Part shown: positions 40,198-55,607 of the stretch, one piece after another
Numbering within the stretch: the first letter of the stretch is position 1
Layout: the number at the start of each line of letters is the position of its first letter
The notes under the pieces: model-generated
Seen by the model: only the letters and a program-made list of their open reading frames with translations
Databases searched by the model: none
What the model was told of the DNA's origin: nothing
Assembly (NCBI GenBank): GCA_037447605.1
Contig: CM074808.1
Span: 1,294,978-1,358,977 of the forward strand
Source: Zygnema circumcarinatum
Taxonomy: Eukaryota > Streptophyta > Zygnematophyceae > Zygnematales > Zygnemataceae
Length of the DNA stretch: 64,000 nucleotides
Reading direction: 5' to 3'
Position numbers and translations under genes: made by a program

Positions 40198-43100
40198 TCA
40201 ATGAAGTGAAAGTAATGGGCTGGACTTAGAAAGCCAACCCTTCTTGCCTTCCGAAGAGCGCTTACACCCACACACATACGATTTTCCCCGTGGACCTTTG
40301 GGTTTCAGTAGGCTCCCTTCATGGTCCAAGAGTGCTGTCTGAGTCCGCGTATTGTCCTGTCCCGGCGTAGAAGTGCTTTCCAATGTGTTGTCGTGTTGAG
40401 GACCAGCAGAGCAGGGCAGTCTAACTTCCACTTTACCCGGTGCAGCTGAAGAGTCGATAGACGAAACACCACTTCCTTTAATATGGCAGACGCTGGCAAA
40501 CTGATGGAGAGCGCGATCAAACTGAGATCCCTGACAGAAGGAAAAGGACATCACAGCCGACGAAACAATTATGCGCAGGCAGCCATTTTCTTACAAGAAC
40601 AGGTCGACGCAATGAAGACACCAGCAGTTTAGTTAAAAAACACAAGTGCCTCCAGTCAGTAAAGACCTTCATGGAATGGAATTTCGAAGAAGGTATCTAA
40701 TGTACAATAGAGTCGACATACCTCCCAGTACAGGTGGCGGCAAACTGAGCATTGCCAGAACTCTGAAACGTTCTTCAAAGCACAGGGAGGCAGCACCTGT
40801 GTCCACACTGCAGCTGCAAGGGCTTCCGAAGAACTAAGAGGAGTTGGGTTAAAAAGCCCGTTACAGCGAATGCATCGAGAAAGAAGTTGATCTTCCTGTA
40901 TCTCCAGACGGAAAGCTGTGATAATCTGTACGAATAGTGAACAAAGAGCGATGTCAGAATTCTGCGGCACTTGTGCACGAGGACTTGTCAAGCTTTTGCT
41001 ATGTCATCATCAGACGGAAAGCACATGCATTGTGTTTGGTAATCAATTCAGGAAGACCTTGATATGACAGGAGGTAAAAAGACTCAGTCCCATACTCACC
41101 TCGCGCAGCTGATCTTGCTTGCCCAGATTTTTTACATAAAACACGAGCTGGGGGGGAACAATGCGTCTACGAACAAGCTTGACATCTCGAGTTAACAGCA
41201 CACGTCCCTCAGCTTCCACCTTCTCGACCATCTGCCTGTTCCAAGACATGGCGATAGGGTTGATCTCAAGTCTTTGCGATAACGACTAGCAAAGCATGCA
41301 CAGGAATACAAACGCTCAGCAGTCATTCACGTGACCCTGATGACTTTGCAGCTGAACCTTCTGCATTGACCTCTGGCCAAGGGAACAGAAGGAAAGCCAA
41401 TATGTAGTTTACATACCTCAATTCAATCTTCTTAGAGCCGGTTGAGGCTGCATCGATTCCTACACAACGGAGCTGCCTGGCCAGTCCTTCCACCTGCAGC
41501 CACACCTAAATCCAACCTCAAAAATGGCCACTGCCGTTCTTGATTTGGAAACTTTTTGTGCATGTTAACTGGAGCAATCTTTTTTACCCGTCCTTTCAGG
41601 TCTTAAAACGTCTGACATGCCAAGCTAGAATACAACACACTCTTAGCACCACAGGCATAGCATTATTTGCAATTCAAGCAGTTCAAACCGACGACTTGTC
41701 TCCTGAACAGTGCTCTTTCGTAGTCACAGCACCACCATTGTTTTGAACCATAAACGCAAGACTTTCTCGTAGCCCATCTACCACAGCTTCTTAGGAAGAA
41801 ATGCTTTAAAGTCAATATATGGAAAATGATTTTACACATCCATACTAAAAATGAAAAGCAATTAGAAATAGTTTATAAAGTTATAGGGTAATAAGCATCG
41901 TGAGTAAGAATAGAAGTGCCTGTGAAAATGCATAAATTGAATAATGAAAAAATATAGTGAAAAGTACACCTTTGCACACTCAGGACAAGGATATCCCATA
42001 CGCTTTGCAAAAAAGTTGAACGTGTCTAAATAAATATTATTTCTATCATTTAATCAAAACAACAATGGCGGAAAGTTCGTGTTGACCTTCTGGACCTCGC
42101 TGAGAATATACAGCTATTGGTCCAAGTATGCTACAAGTCTAAACTGAGTATTCATGGCTGACAAGATGAACATTCAAAAGTTGGGAGACCCCAAATTTTT
42201 GACACGTTGGCATGTAAACGGACTTCCATCAATTCCAGAAATAGCAGGCAACAGTATCAAAATAAATATGAGACCTCGTTAATAACAGAGAAAATACATC
42301 CAAGAGAGAGCCCACAGGACAGATACCCACCATAGTGTCACAAAGGAACCTGGGCACTCCATCTCCACCACATAGCTGGTCCCAAGGTGCTGGCCCCACC
42401 CATTCTATGAGGCCTTCTTGCTCTTTCGTTTGTCCTATACCTGATGCAGGTCCTTTTCGTCGGCGATTCTTCCTCGGTAGACTCACATGCTTTGTCTCGT
42501 GTATACTGAGTCTTTCTCCGAAGTCTTCAATCGCCACTCGCCAAGTTGGGTTCCATATGCAGTTGCCCTCCTCAGTTCTCTCTTCATGTGTATCGCATCC
42601 AACTTCTTCACATTCATCTACTGCTACCCTCAGTATACCATCATTACTTTGACTCCTACCTCCTGCTTTCACGGATTCAGTTCTTAAACCTTCAGTGCAT
42701 ATGGACCTTCTTGCCAGGAGTACACCAGCTGCTTCGGCAGCAGCAGTTGCATTTTCACCTGGCCTTGCATTAAAAGGACGAAAGGTATATTCTCTGAGGC
42801 GGGAAGCTACTAAATGTACAGAGACTCCAGATTCAGTTGAAGTGTGAGAAACATAGTCAGAAAGACTAACATCCAGAAGTTCTGCAAGGCCAACGGATGG
42901 CCGAATAGGATCTGCACAAGGCCAATATATACAATGATAACATGTTCCTTGTATAAGTCAGGAGGAATGCTTTTTTTTCTCAGGTTAAGGTCACTAAGGT
43001 TGGAATCACCATAAAAACGCAGAGAGACCAGCTAGGGCACATCCTATGACCATCGCTTGCATCGCTTGTCGATTCATAACCACGATAATTCGCTTCAACA

Positions 43101-44867
43101 CGAAATGTTGTACTCCTCACTTCTTTCAATTGAAAAATGAGGAATTTTCAGTAGGAAACTGAAACCTCAAAGTTGTCATTGGCTTCAACCATGTGCTTAA
43201 CGGTCAAGGACTCTTCTCCTATGACATAGGAATTTTGGGAGCTCTTACGACAACTCAAGCTTGAAAAACGTGCAAAGTGACGTACTCTGGCCGGTGATCT
43301 CTTCTGTAAGCTTCTCAAAAACGTCCATCAAGCAAAAGGCATCAGCTGCAGCATACTCCAGCTGCTCAGGTGAGAGGGGCCTTTCCTCCCAATTGCTGCA
43401 TTGGAGTTCCTGCAACGAAATAATTATAGCTAAGTCAACCAATTTTCAGGTTACCAACCATAACAACACAGGATAAACCTTCTGTACAACACATCAGTTG
43501 AAATCTACAAACGTAAGAGAGCTAAGAGCAGAGACCAAAAATCATTTAAAAGACTACAGTCCTAACTCCGAGCTACAGGAAGACAACGAACAGGGTAAGT
43601 ACTAATGGACCTTGCAGAGCGGCTGGCCAATGACACTTTGAACTACTCCGGAAAGCCCCCCTCCAGCAATTGCAGATGGCCGGCGATGATGCTTCCATTT
43701 TGTCGATTCATGTCCTTTATCCAATCTGATGTTGCGATACATCCTCCCCAAATCCACATAAGGCTCTACCTACAGAGCAACCCTACAAACGTCAAACGGG
43801 CTCAATGGCCTCTGATATACACTTGCTGTATTCACATACCTGCGCCATATAAGGCGCGTCGACCATACTTACGCCCATCTCCAGAGTACAATGACGATTC
43901 TGTGGAAACAATAATCAATTCCCGCACAACCATGGCCAAATATCTTGCAAAAATGTATAGCCAAATCTCGAGGGTCAGCTCAAGATGTCATTTTCAGCCA
44001 CGAGGTGCGCTACACGACAGCTTTCCACAAAGACGCTCTCGAACTGCAACGGACATACGCTTATTGGAATCAAGTATGTGAGACTCGATGTTCTGTGTTC
44101 TGAGCAAATTTTGAATCAAGGACATAGCGCTTTCGACTGGCTCTATGCGGATACAAAAAAAAAAAAAAAAAACAACCATGACGTGCCATCGCACTTACTA
44201 CATAAGTTCCGGCATTTGCGCTCTAAGGAAACCCATTAAGTTTCAGCCATTCGAAGGAGAACTTAGCAATTGACAGTACCAGCAGGGGAATCAACAACAG
44301 CTGATTTACCTCATCAAAGCAGTGCACACCAGGGAAACTAGCTGCCAAAAACCGCATGTCATCTCGTAAGGCGTATCCAAGCTTGAGAGTACGCTTCGAT
44401 TGCAGCATCTTTTGCAAAGGATAAGCAAAGATGTCTGGCGGCAGAGCCAGCATGTCCAATATGTATACTGCTTCCTGTGAGTGGCTCGCGGAATTTAAAT
44501 CCTCAAGAAGTCTGTTTTGTTCTTGCACAAGTTCTCCAGGGCCAGAGTAGCCCTTATGCGCCCTGTCATCTTCATTATGCGTGCTTTCACGAGTTTCAAG
44601 TAGCTGTCCGAAGCGCCCTTCAAACTGAATAGGTAACGGCAGTCTGCATGCTACCTGCAAGATGGAGACTCTAGGCATCTTGCTCGCCGTCTGGCCTGAA
44701 CGCGAAACAAGTGGTTTCCATTCGGCATCCAGTCCTACAAGGACAGCGCGGTCTAATACATCAGAAAAGGCTGCGAAAGATGCTGGCGAATCCACGAAGA
44801 ACACTAGATCCGGAGAAATGGGCATTCTCCAAAAAAACGAATGAGCTTCAGGACGTGCGACTTCCAT
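40198..44867 (-). CDS. DEDDy 3'-5' exonuclease with Mut7-C domain and zinc-binding tail
   Basis: Resembles animal EXD3/mut-7 and plant homologues that trim RNA. Minus exons: 44867-44310, 43725-43611, 43409-43286, 42911-42331, 41493-41417, 41235-41100, 40925-40722, 40530-40198. Exonuclease motif I is VGLDAEWKP; RTLKLGYALRDDMRF, LSGVVQSVIGQPLCK and WEERPLSPEQLEYAAADAF (motif III, Tyr-x3-Asp) follow. A low-complexity middle is encoded by the large exon. The Mut7-C part reads PRFLCDTMVEGLARQLRCVG, GRVLLTRDVKL and RRRIVPPQLVFYV. Two Cys pairs (SRCIRCNGLF, WQCSVCRHLYW) form a zinc ribbon. Phases show one short exon is missing between 44310 and 43725. The start was chosen at MEVARPEAHSFFW; the open frame continues upstream to 45116 but that sequence is promoter-like. 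Shares a divergent region with the acyl-CoA synthetase. Confidence 0.87.
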
Positions 44868-46140
44868 GGCCCTCCTTCTTGTGGCTGCAAAATCAGAGGC
44901 AGACAGGCGGCAAGAACTCCATGCTCTGCCAAGACGGGCGGGAAGAAGGGCAGAAGACGCTTGCAGGGAGAAAGACGGGGCCCTGAACGGACAAGCAAGT
45001 GGGCCGGCCACGTGCCCGCTCGCGAATCTATCACCGTTGGATTTCGGCGTGCGATATTTCAGGACGACGTGGACCATTGGATATGCCACACATGGTTTTC
45101 CCCCCAGCTCGCTCAAGTTTAGACCGTCTCCTTTGCAAGTACGGGACCCCTTTCAAAGACGGAGAGGCCATCGCTTGGAGCAGACTGCGAAATTTTCAAT
45201 ATTCGGGCATCTACCAATGCCCGGATTGCGACGTATGCAAAACGATGACGTGGCGTGTCCCCATTGGATGACGCCCACCATGGTTTTTCCACAATGGAGA
45301 AGAGACCGTACAGGAGCATAGTGCTGATCTGCTGACCCTCGTGGGAACGGAAAACCGAAGGGGGGGGGACGAACGGAGCGCGTTCGAGTTCACATTACCA
45401 GAACGGCCCAGCGCAGTAATCCGTACTGTGCTGAATCGGACGAGCTATCCAGCCACGTCACCGCCAGGTGTGAACACAGCTTCCAACGACGGCGGCGTGT
45501 TCCCTCGTGTGAGCGGCACCCGGCCCCGGCCGGCTCCCAGCTCGCCGGGAGACCGCGGGTACGTGGCGTCGCCGTGGCACGATCTCGTACCGTCCATTCC
45601 CATCCGACGGCCAGGAGCTTTCCAAAGCGGGTGACGTATCCGCAACTGGATTTTGCACCTCCATGAACCGGGTACGGCTTTGCCTTTCCAGTTCAGAATC
45701 CGTCTCGCACGCCACTTCCTACTGGAAACATGTGATACTCGTTCTGAAACGGTCCCCGAGAGCTTGGGGCCAATGGGGAGGCAGGCACCGCCATCCCGCC
45801 CGTCGCGGGCAGCGCTCGGGGGGGCGAAGTGGTCCCAAACGGAGGTGCCCCCCTGGATGGGAGGCCGGCCCGGGCCTGCTACTGCTGCCTGCTGCCCATG
45901 CTCCGCTGGGCCTGGGCCAGGGCTTGCCACGAGCCACGGAGTCTGCAGACACTACTGCTGCTGCCAGCAAGCAGCTACGCTGTAACTCCTGCAGGGAAGC
46001 AGTTTGGCTGGGCGGCGTGTAGGGAGGGAGGGAGTGAGGGAGGAAGGGAGAGGGGGCGGCCAAAATCCAGCGTTTGCTAGCACAGGGAGAGGAGGAAGTC
46101 AGCTTGGAGTGGGAGGAGACAGGGAGTAAGGAGGTTCAGG
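44868..46140. promoter_or_regulatory. Divergent promoter region, exonuclease and acyl-CoA synthetase
   Basis: About 1.27 kb between two divergent start codons. Contains GCCACGTGCC near 45008, ACGTGGACCATTGG near 45067, GACGTGGCGTGTCCCCATTGG near 45248, CCGTAC at 45306-45311 and 45421-45426, GTACGG at 45672-45677 and CCACGTCACC near 45452. The ACGTGG and ATTGG elements sit about 5-12 bp apart twice. A GGGA-rich run lies at 46020-46055 near the plus-strand start. The long open frames inside are chance frames in GC-rich sequence. Confidence 0.55.
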
Positions 46141-49100
46141 ATGGAGAAAGTCGCGATTGCGCAGAGTATGGCAACTTGTTCAGTCAGGAATGGCTGCTTG
46201 TACATCAGCGGCTTGCATGTGCCCGCGGTAGCTGGGAAGGTGTCTCCTGATACGTGTAAACTAGACTGCAGTATGTTTGGAAGACTTCCAGGCTTGGATA
46301 AATCTGGTGGTATTGACTTTCGAGGCCTCTCGTCAAGGGCTGCAAAAGGACGTTGTCCTTCTGAGTGGAAGAAGAGAACCGTTTGCGTCATGGAGGTTAG
46401 TGGAGTTCAGTTCAATCGGATACCGGTTAATGAAATGTAGAATATTTTGAAGACACAATCCGCTTTTTCATTCATAGAGTTTGGCAGCCACAGTATTATT
46501 TTGAAACACGCACTGGTGTCATCCTTTCCCGCTGGAGAAAACTTGACATTTTTCAGAGAATTTTTTGCCTCACCTTTTCACCGACCTAATTCTTCCCGAC
46601 TTATTCGAAGGCGATGTGGTTGCTGTTTTGGGGGTGGATTGATACAGCCACCGAGTAAGGAGATGAATCCAGCAAGCATCAGTATAGGTGAAGGATTCTC
46701 TCCCGTGGGCGATAGCAAGAGAACGGCATACTCTGGTCGATGGAGAGTGCTTCCAGATATGTGGAAGACGCTAGCAGAGCTTCATGGCGACTCCATTGCC
46801 CTCTACGATCCACATCGTACTGGCAAAGAAGTTACTTATCGTGAGGTTAGCTCACAGTTTGCATCATAAAATGTTGACACCGCCATGCATTTTCTGAATT
46901 GCATGCATGAACCTACACGTGTTCGTTTGCTTCCTAACCCAGTATGCCCTTCAGGTGTCACGGAATGTTTATAGGGTCATTCAAGGATCCTGTTGATCGT
47001 CTTTGTTCTTTCTGGACAGTATTGTTTGACGTTCTCATTTATGCAACTGTCCTATCTGCAGTTGGAGCAATTGATCCTTGATTTTGGCGAGGGTATTCGC
47101 GTCTTCGGTGTCCAGCAAGGAGATTGTGTTTCCTTATTCTCGGACAACTCATATCGGTGGATTATAGCAGACCAAGGTGAGTACTTTGCAATCAGAGGTG
47201 AGGTCATGTGCATTAAGCATTTGTCGTATAGAAATGTGGTTAGCTCTGGAAGGTATTTAAAAACCAAGTATTTCAGAGTTCCTGGATACCCCCCTTATAG
47301 TCGAGGAAGTACTCTTTCGTCTGTTAGGGGTAATGTCGATTGGAGCCTCGGATGCTGTACGGGGGGCAAAGGCTCCGCCGATTGAGCTGGCGAACATTGC
47401 AATCCATTCTGAGAGGTATGAAGGAGGTTGAATCCTTTTGCTTACACACACTTGGGACATGCTTGCAAGTGCTATGAATTTGTCGTCATTTTTAAATTAT
47501 GACTGGCTCTTGATTATAATCCTACACCTTGTTCAAGCAGTTTCCATTTCCTATGCAAGGCTCGAAGGGAATGCTCAAACATCAGTCAGTTTGAGATCTT
47601 TGTGCTTCTGACAATGCTTTGTTTTTTGCAGCTCTGCTTTGATTGTGGAGAGTGACGATCTCCTTGCCAAGCTTGCACCAAAGCTTCGGGAATCTCCAGA
47701 ACTGGCGTCACGAGTAAAGTTTGCTGTTGTCCTATGGAGTGGAAAAAATGCTAGTAATGAAGCTGTAAAGGACCTGGATCTCCCTTTCGCTGTACACACT
47801 TATGAGGAGCTCATGGTTGCTGGTCGCACCAGCAGGCAAGCCCTTGCTGCTGCTGACGGAAGAGGTACAATACTTTGTCATTCATCGCTAACCTTTACAA
47901 TTAGAGAGCAAACCTGGATAGTCTTGACCTTGCATACCAGCTTTCGCAGAGCGGCGGCTTGTATTGCCATAACAACTAAAGCATTCATATTCACATTGAA
48001 TTGCCCCTTCTTTCAGGTCAACCAAACCTTCCTATTATTCGACCAGATGACATTGCGTCCATTGTATATACATCAGGAACGAGCGGAAATCCGAAGGGTG
48101 TAATGCTCACGCATGCCAACCTCATGCACCAGGTTTGAAAATTCGTCCATTTCTTTCAGTGGCCATTGTCTGCAGAGGTTCACAGTGACTTTTTGGGGCC
48201 TCAAGCGTACGGAATCTCCATGTCCACTTCTGATGTCAGCTGTCTGTTTCTGAGCAGGTCAACAATTTGAATTCAGTCGTGACGCCATCGGCAGGTGACA
48301 CAATATTGAGTCTCCTTCCTCCATGGCATATGTATGAGCGTTCTGGAGAGTACTTCGTGCTCAGCCATGGAACCAAGCAAGTTTACAGCAGCGTCAAGAC
48401 TTTTAAGGTTAGCTCTTAAGTCTGCCATGCTGCACAGGCTTTTATTCAGAGTTATGGCCTTACTTAGCGAGGTCCTCTGCAAAAAAAAAAGGGAGTTTCA
48501 GTGATTCAAAGAAGTCGGAGATGCTTTCCTGGCACTCTCCAACGAGGAAAAGGACGCTTTTTCTGCAGAGAAGTTCTTCAATTGGCAGCTTGTGCGCATT
48601 TTGCAGGAAGATTTATCCAAGTATCCGCCAGATTATTTCCTTGCTGTGCCACTTGTGTTCGACATACTCTACAAGTGAGATTCTACAAATTTCCATTTTT
48701 TCCACTCGTGGCTCTCGTGTGTCGTGATCAGTTAAGCGTACTCCAAACAGCGAATTTGGAGTTTTCCAGAAGTGTAAAATGAACTTTCAGTGCTCCATCA
48801 GTCACTCATCCCTTGCAGTAGCTTGTCGGTCCTCCTCTCTCGTTGTAGTTCCGCTTATACAACGTATATACCTGCATTTGGGAATCACTCAGCTCAGAAA
48901 GAAATACAAAGACAGATTAACAAAACTTAATGCAGAGAAAGAAAGAGCTGACACCGCAGCCGGAGGTTCGTTTATTGCAGCGGAGTGCAGAAGAAGTTGG
49001 CAGAGGGTTCAAAGGCAAAGGCGAGCGTGGCACGGGGGCTGCTCGCTGCAAGTCAGCGATATGCCGCGGCTCTTCGCGTTCTCGGGGGTGCTGACCTTGC

Positions 49101-51736
49101 AGCTGCGCAGCGCTCAGAAGGGAGGCTGCAGGCGGCAGGAGAGTGGGTGATGGCAGCAGTCACGGCAGCTCTCCTGCTGCCATTGCACCTGTTGGCAGTC
49201 CGGCTGGTCTACAGCAAAATCCGAGCTGCACTTGGAATCAAGAAGGTATTATTCTAAGCGAGAGTCTTAATGGCTTTCATCTGCTTTTCCCTGCAGCAGG
49301 ACTGATGGAGGCCTTTCATGGAGGACGGATGTGTAAGGGCCAGACTAGCAAGCCAAAGGGCAGAGTTTCTTAGAGAATGGCAGCTGCAACCATGACGTTC
49401 TTAATCATTCTCCTGGTTTTGGGGGTTATTGTTTTCTCGAATCTGACAGGCGGCCATCAGTGGAGGAGGAAGCCTTCCTCCTCACGTGGACAAGTTTTTT
49501 GCAGTGAGTAAAGATCTCTTTGCAACAATACTAGCACCAGTTCTGTTGTGCTTAACCAGAAAAGACAGCAGCAGCTCCTTGTTGCAAATGTTTTGAATGG
49601 CTGAAGCGAGATTGGCTCCCATATTTTTCATTACTAATCACAGTTTGGCGTGTAACAGGCAATTGGATTAATGCTATTGAACGGCTACGGCTTGACTGAA
49701 ACTTCCCCCGTTTTGAGTGCTCGAAAACCGGCCTGCAATGTACGTTTGCTGAACTCAGGCTGATTGTTAGGGAATGAGAATATCTTGCCGCTAAATCTTA
49801 GAAGGACCTGTCAAAGTTCATGAAATAGTAACCACGTCTGGGACAACTTTTATGGCGGTTATGACGCAGTCGTTTCAGAGCTGAAGGCTAACCCTATCTT
49901 GGGGGTGGCATTGCTGAGTCAGGTGCTAGGCACCGTTGGGACGCCGCTTCCAAAGACAGAGATCCGAGTAGTGGATCCAGAAACTGGCAGAGTTGTCCCA
50001 GTGGGATCAAAGGGCCTTGTCAAAGCTCGAGGTCCGCAGGTCATGAAGGGCTACTTTAAGGTAAGCCACGTGACACACCATTTTACCTTTACTGCTTGCA
50101 CTTTATCGGGTCATAATACTCCTAACTGAACGAAATGTTCGTCAAGTCTATTGTGTCTTTCGAGGCAGTGCCAATTCGTTTCGAGGGCTATGTGCAGAAT
50201 CCTGCAGCGACTTCGTCTGCAATCGATTCTGAAGGTTTTTTCAATACTGGCGACCTCGGCTGGCTCGTGCCTGTGAGAAGCTTTGGAGGTGCTCGCAATT
50301 GCGGCGGTCAGCTGGTCTTGGAAGGGCGTGCAAAAGACACCATTGTTCTAGCCAATGGTGAGTGCGTCTGCCGGAAAACTGGAGAGTAGGAGAAAAATTG
50401 GACGTTGATCAATGCTGGTGCGTTTATTGCAGGTCTGCAGTTGTTGGCGATTATGGTATTGATAATGTGGATCTCATTTGAGTCTGTGTCTGTCTGTGTG
50501 TGTTGTTCCATTATCAGCCATTGCAGTGTTCATGCACAATTTGTCCATGCAATTCCATGAAGTTTAGTTGAAAGACCATGGCTTTAACATTTTTATTTCT
50601 CTTTGCTACTTAAATTTGTAAAAGTCGCCTGTTGCTTTGATGCTCGTGGTGATACTGATTAACGCTGCTGGTATTAATATACGAGTAGAAACCATGACTT
50701 TGTGTCGATTTTGACCACTGCGCTTTTAACGGAACAGGAGAGAATATCGAACCTGCTGGAATTGAAGAAGCAGTACTACGGAGCAAATTTATTCAGCAAG
50801 TGATGCTCGTAGGCCAGGTGAGTGCGTTCTCACTCCGTGGCTCCTTCCCTATTTCTGGCTTTTTCCTGCTGCCTGTTTGTACCTCGGAAAGGCAGAAGAA
50901 ATGTGCGCAAAGCTGCCTGTCGCGATGAGCTTCACGACTGATTGTGTAGGCTTTGTTGCGATGTATGTCTTCTACAGGATGAAAGGAAAGTGGGGGCACT
51001 TGTAGTGCCCAACCAGGAAGAGCTTGATGCTGCCGTGGAGGCTCTCAAGAGAAGCAAGGGCAGTGACTGGCAGCCGACAGACAATGATGTGAAGCAGATT
51101 CTCCGCAAGGACATGGATAAGCAGTGAGACTCAATCCAGTGCCACCCCTCATCAGGCTGGGAACTCGGTCTTACATGTCGCTGATAACTTGGAGTCAGTT
51201 GAACCCCGTTTGGATGATAGCTTCAATTGCGGTTGGGTTACGGTCTTGTAATGCTCGACTTAATATCTCTGTTCTGCAAGGAGGAGCGCCATTTTCTCGG
51301 CTTTAAAGGGTGTTGCGGGGTTCTGATCCACTCTGTTCGGCTGAGTATTTGTATTGTGCAGATTGACTGCAGCGGGATGCATTCACGACCATGAACGAAT
51401 TGGACCGTTCCTATTGCTTACAGAGCCATTTACGGTGGGAGCCTCCCTACCAACCCGGTTTTCCCTTTCCTGCCCTCTCTATAATTGTGGACTTCACTGC
51501 ACTTGCTTGGCCAGGTGTCGCACGTGTATTGCCATTCTGAGAAGCAGTTTTTATTCAGACGCATCCTTTTTTGTCTAAACAAATCTGACATGTATTTTTC
51601 TGTGGAACACCCGAATCTTTGTGTGTGGGTGGGGGGGCAGGTGGACAACGGGCTCCTCACTCCGACAATGAAAATGAAGAGGGAGGTGATTGTCAACCAG
51701 TACCAGGCAGAGATCGATAGTATGTACCGCAGCTGA
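46141..51736 (+). CDS. Long-chain acyl-CoA/acyl-ACP synthetase, plastid AAE15/16-type (17 exons)
   Basis: Activates fatty acids through an acyl-adenylate; the Arabidopsis relatives AAE15/16 act in the plastid on medium and long chains. Exons: 46141-46395, 46648-46845, 47062-47176, 47328-47415, 47632-47864, 48017-48132, 48258-48407, 48607-48674, 48981-49245, 49451-49503, 49659-49739, 49923-50060, 50198-50357, 50738-50817, 50978-51123, 51362-51434, 51641-51736, about 770 residues. Motifs: [17 protein letters not shown] (AMP-binding P-loop), [71 protein letters not shown] with ENIEP, and the end [15 protein letters not shown]. Exon 1 has no family similarity and may hold the transit peptide. The junction at 49503/49659 does not close cleanly in frame by my count, so check that base. 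Otherwise identity is certain. Confidence 0.93.
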
Positions 51737-52905
51737 TGAAGCGGCGCTTGCGTTTCTCCCGCATTCCTCAGGGCGACTTGCATAAAATATGTCTTCCTGA
51801 TTTATGGGATCGCTTTCAGCAGCTATAGAGCGTCAGTGTGTATCACAGATCTGACGCAGATAAAGAGCTGTACGGCAGTTTGGGCGCCTGACCCTGAAGT
51901 GATTTGTCATGATGCATGCTTGCATGCGTTGTAGTGGTTCACGCACGCGTACAACCGCTCCAATGTTGTATTTACACCAATGACACTTTCGAAATCTGAG
52001 CGTTTTTTCTTGAGATTCCCGGGGAAAACATCAACCTAGGAGTTTCGTTTTCTTTTTATCACTGCCTCCCGCCTGAGCGGCTGAATATGAGTAGTGGGTT
52101 TGCAGGGTAGGAGTCTGTGGTCTGTCTAAACAATGAACAATGAATGTACTTTCACTTAAATGAAAATACTGCAGTGCGATTCTCCGTTTCATTGACTGGT
52201 TGCAACTTTTTGCATAGACAACATTTTTTACATGGATGAAAAACTAGAAAAGGGACTTCCCAAGGAGGAGAAAAAGCATGAGATTGCCAGCAGTGTTCCG
52301 TCGAAGGCAAACGGCATTGTAGAAAATCGAAGGATCAGTATTAGTCACGCTAATATTACCCAATATCCCCATTTTCAATGCACGGATTCCAGCATGGCTG
52401 TTATTCTGAGGTCGTGCGACCCTCGCTGACCTCGAGCTCTCTTACGTTCATGACAACAGCGCCACCTCTCTCTCGATGGCCATATACGGCCAATGCCTTA
52501 TCGGAGGCGTCTCCATCCATTGACGCATTGTAGGAAAGCAGCGAGTGCAGGTCATCGTGTATTCGTGCTGCTCCAATCTCGCGGGAGTCCACTGACTCTA
52601 TTCAGCCTCCCCTTGCCCATCCCTCCCTGCTGGCAGGCTGCTGCTGTTTGCCAAGTTCCCACTCCCTGCTTTTGCCTGGTATCCACTCCATTTCCTTCGC
52701 CTGCTTTCCTTTGCGCAAGCAAAAAAAGCGAACTGTATCCTCGCATCCCATAGAATTCACAACACTCATCGCCTCTTCCTCTTCCTTTTCCTCTTCCTCT
52801 TTCCGCTTCTCCTCTCATCGACAGGGCCTGCCTGGCCTGGACGGCGCCACATCCCACTTTTCGCATTGTAGTGGCGACATTGCACCATCGCGCTGAGCAT
52901 GCCGT
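51737..52905. other. Intergenic region before aspartate carbamoyltransferase
   Basis: Presumed 3' UTR of the acyl-CoA synthetase followed by about 1 kb with no supported gene. CT-rich blocks (52610-52640, 52770-52815) lie towards the ATCase side. Confidence 0.4.
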
Positions 52906-52940
52906 GTGACGGCGCGTGACGCCACGTGACGCGCGTGACG
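52906..52940 (+). promoter_or_regulatory. Phased GTGACG repeat in the ATCase promoter
   Basis: Four same-strand GTGACG copies start at 52906, 52916, 52926 and 52935, spaced 10, 10 and 9 bp, about one DNA helical turn apart. The third overlaps CCACGTGACG. TGACG is the core recognised by plant TGA-type bZIP factors (known). Regulation of the gene starting at 53206 is inferred. Confidence 0.55.
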
Positions 52941-53205
52941 GCGCAGGGGCGGAAGGAGGCCGCAGAGGGAGAGGGAGAGAGGGCATGGCCAGCCGGCTGC
53001 TGCTGCTTTCAGAGGCGCTCAGCGGCGAGCGGAGAGGCTGGCAGGGCTGGGTTCGGCCCGGCGTGCTGCTCGGCTGACTGGAGAATTTTCTGAGGGAGGA
53101 TGGGGTTCTCGAAAATAGGTTTCTGAAAAAGCTAGTTTTTGGCTGCTCTCATAGCAAAACTTTGGCCAGTTGGCGCGTCACCCAGGCTGAGGGAGCTCCG
53201 CGATA

Positions 53206-55607
<2,402 letters not shown>

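Noticed and set aside
45445-46063. Several 100-160 codon frames in the divergent promoter
   Set aside because: All are chance frames in GC-rich promoter DNA, without domains.
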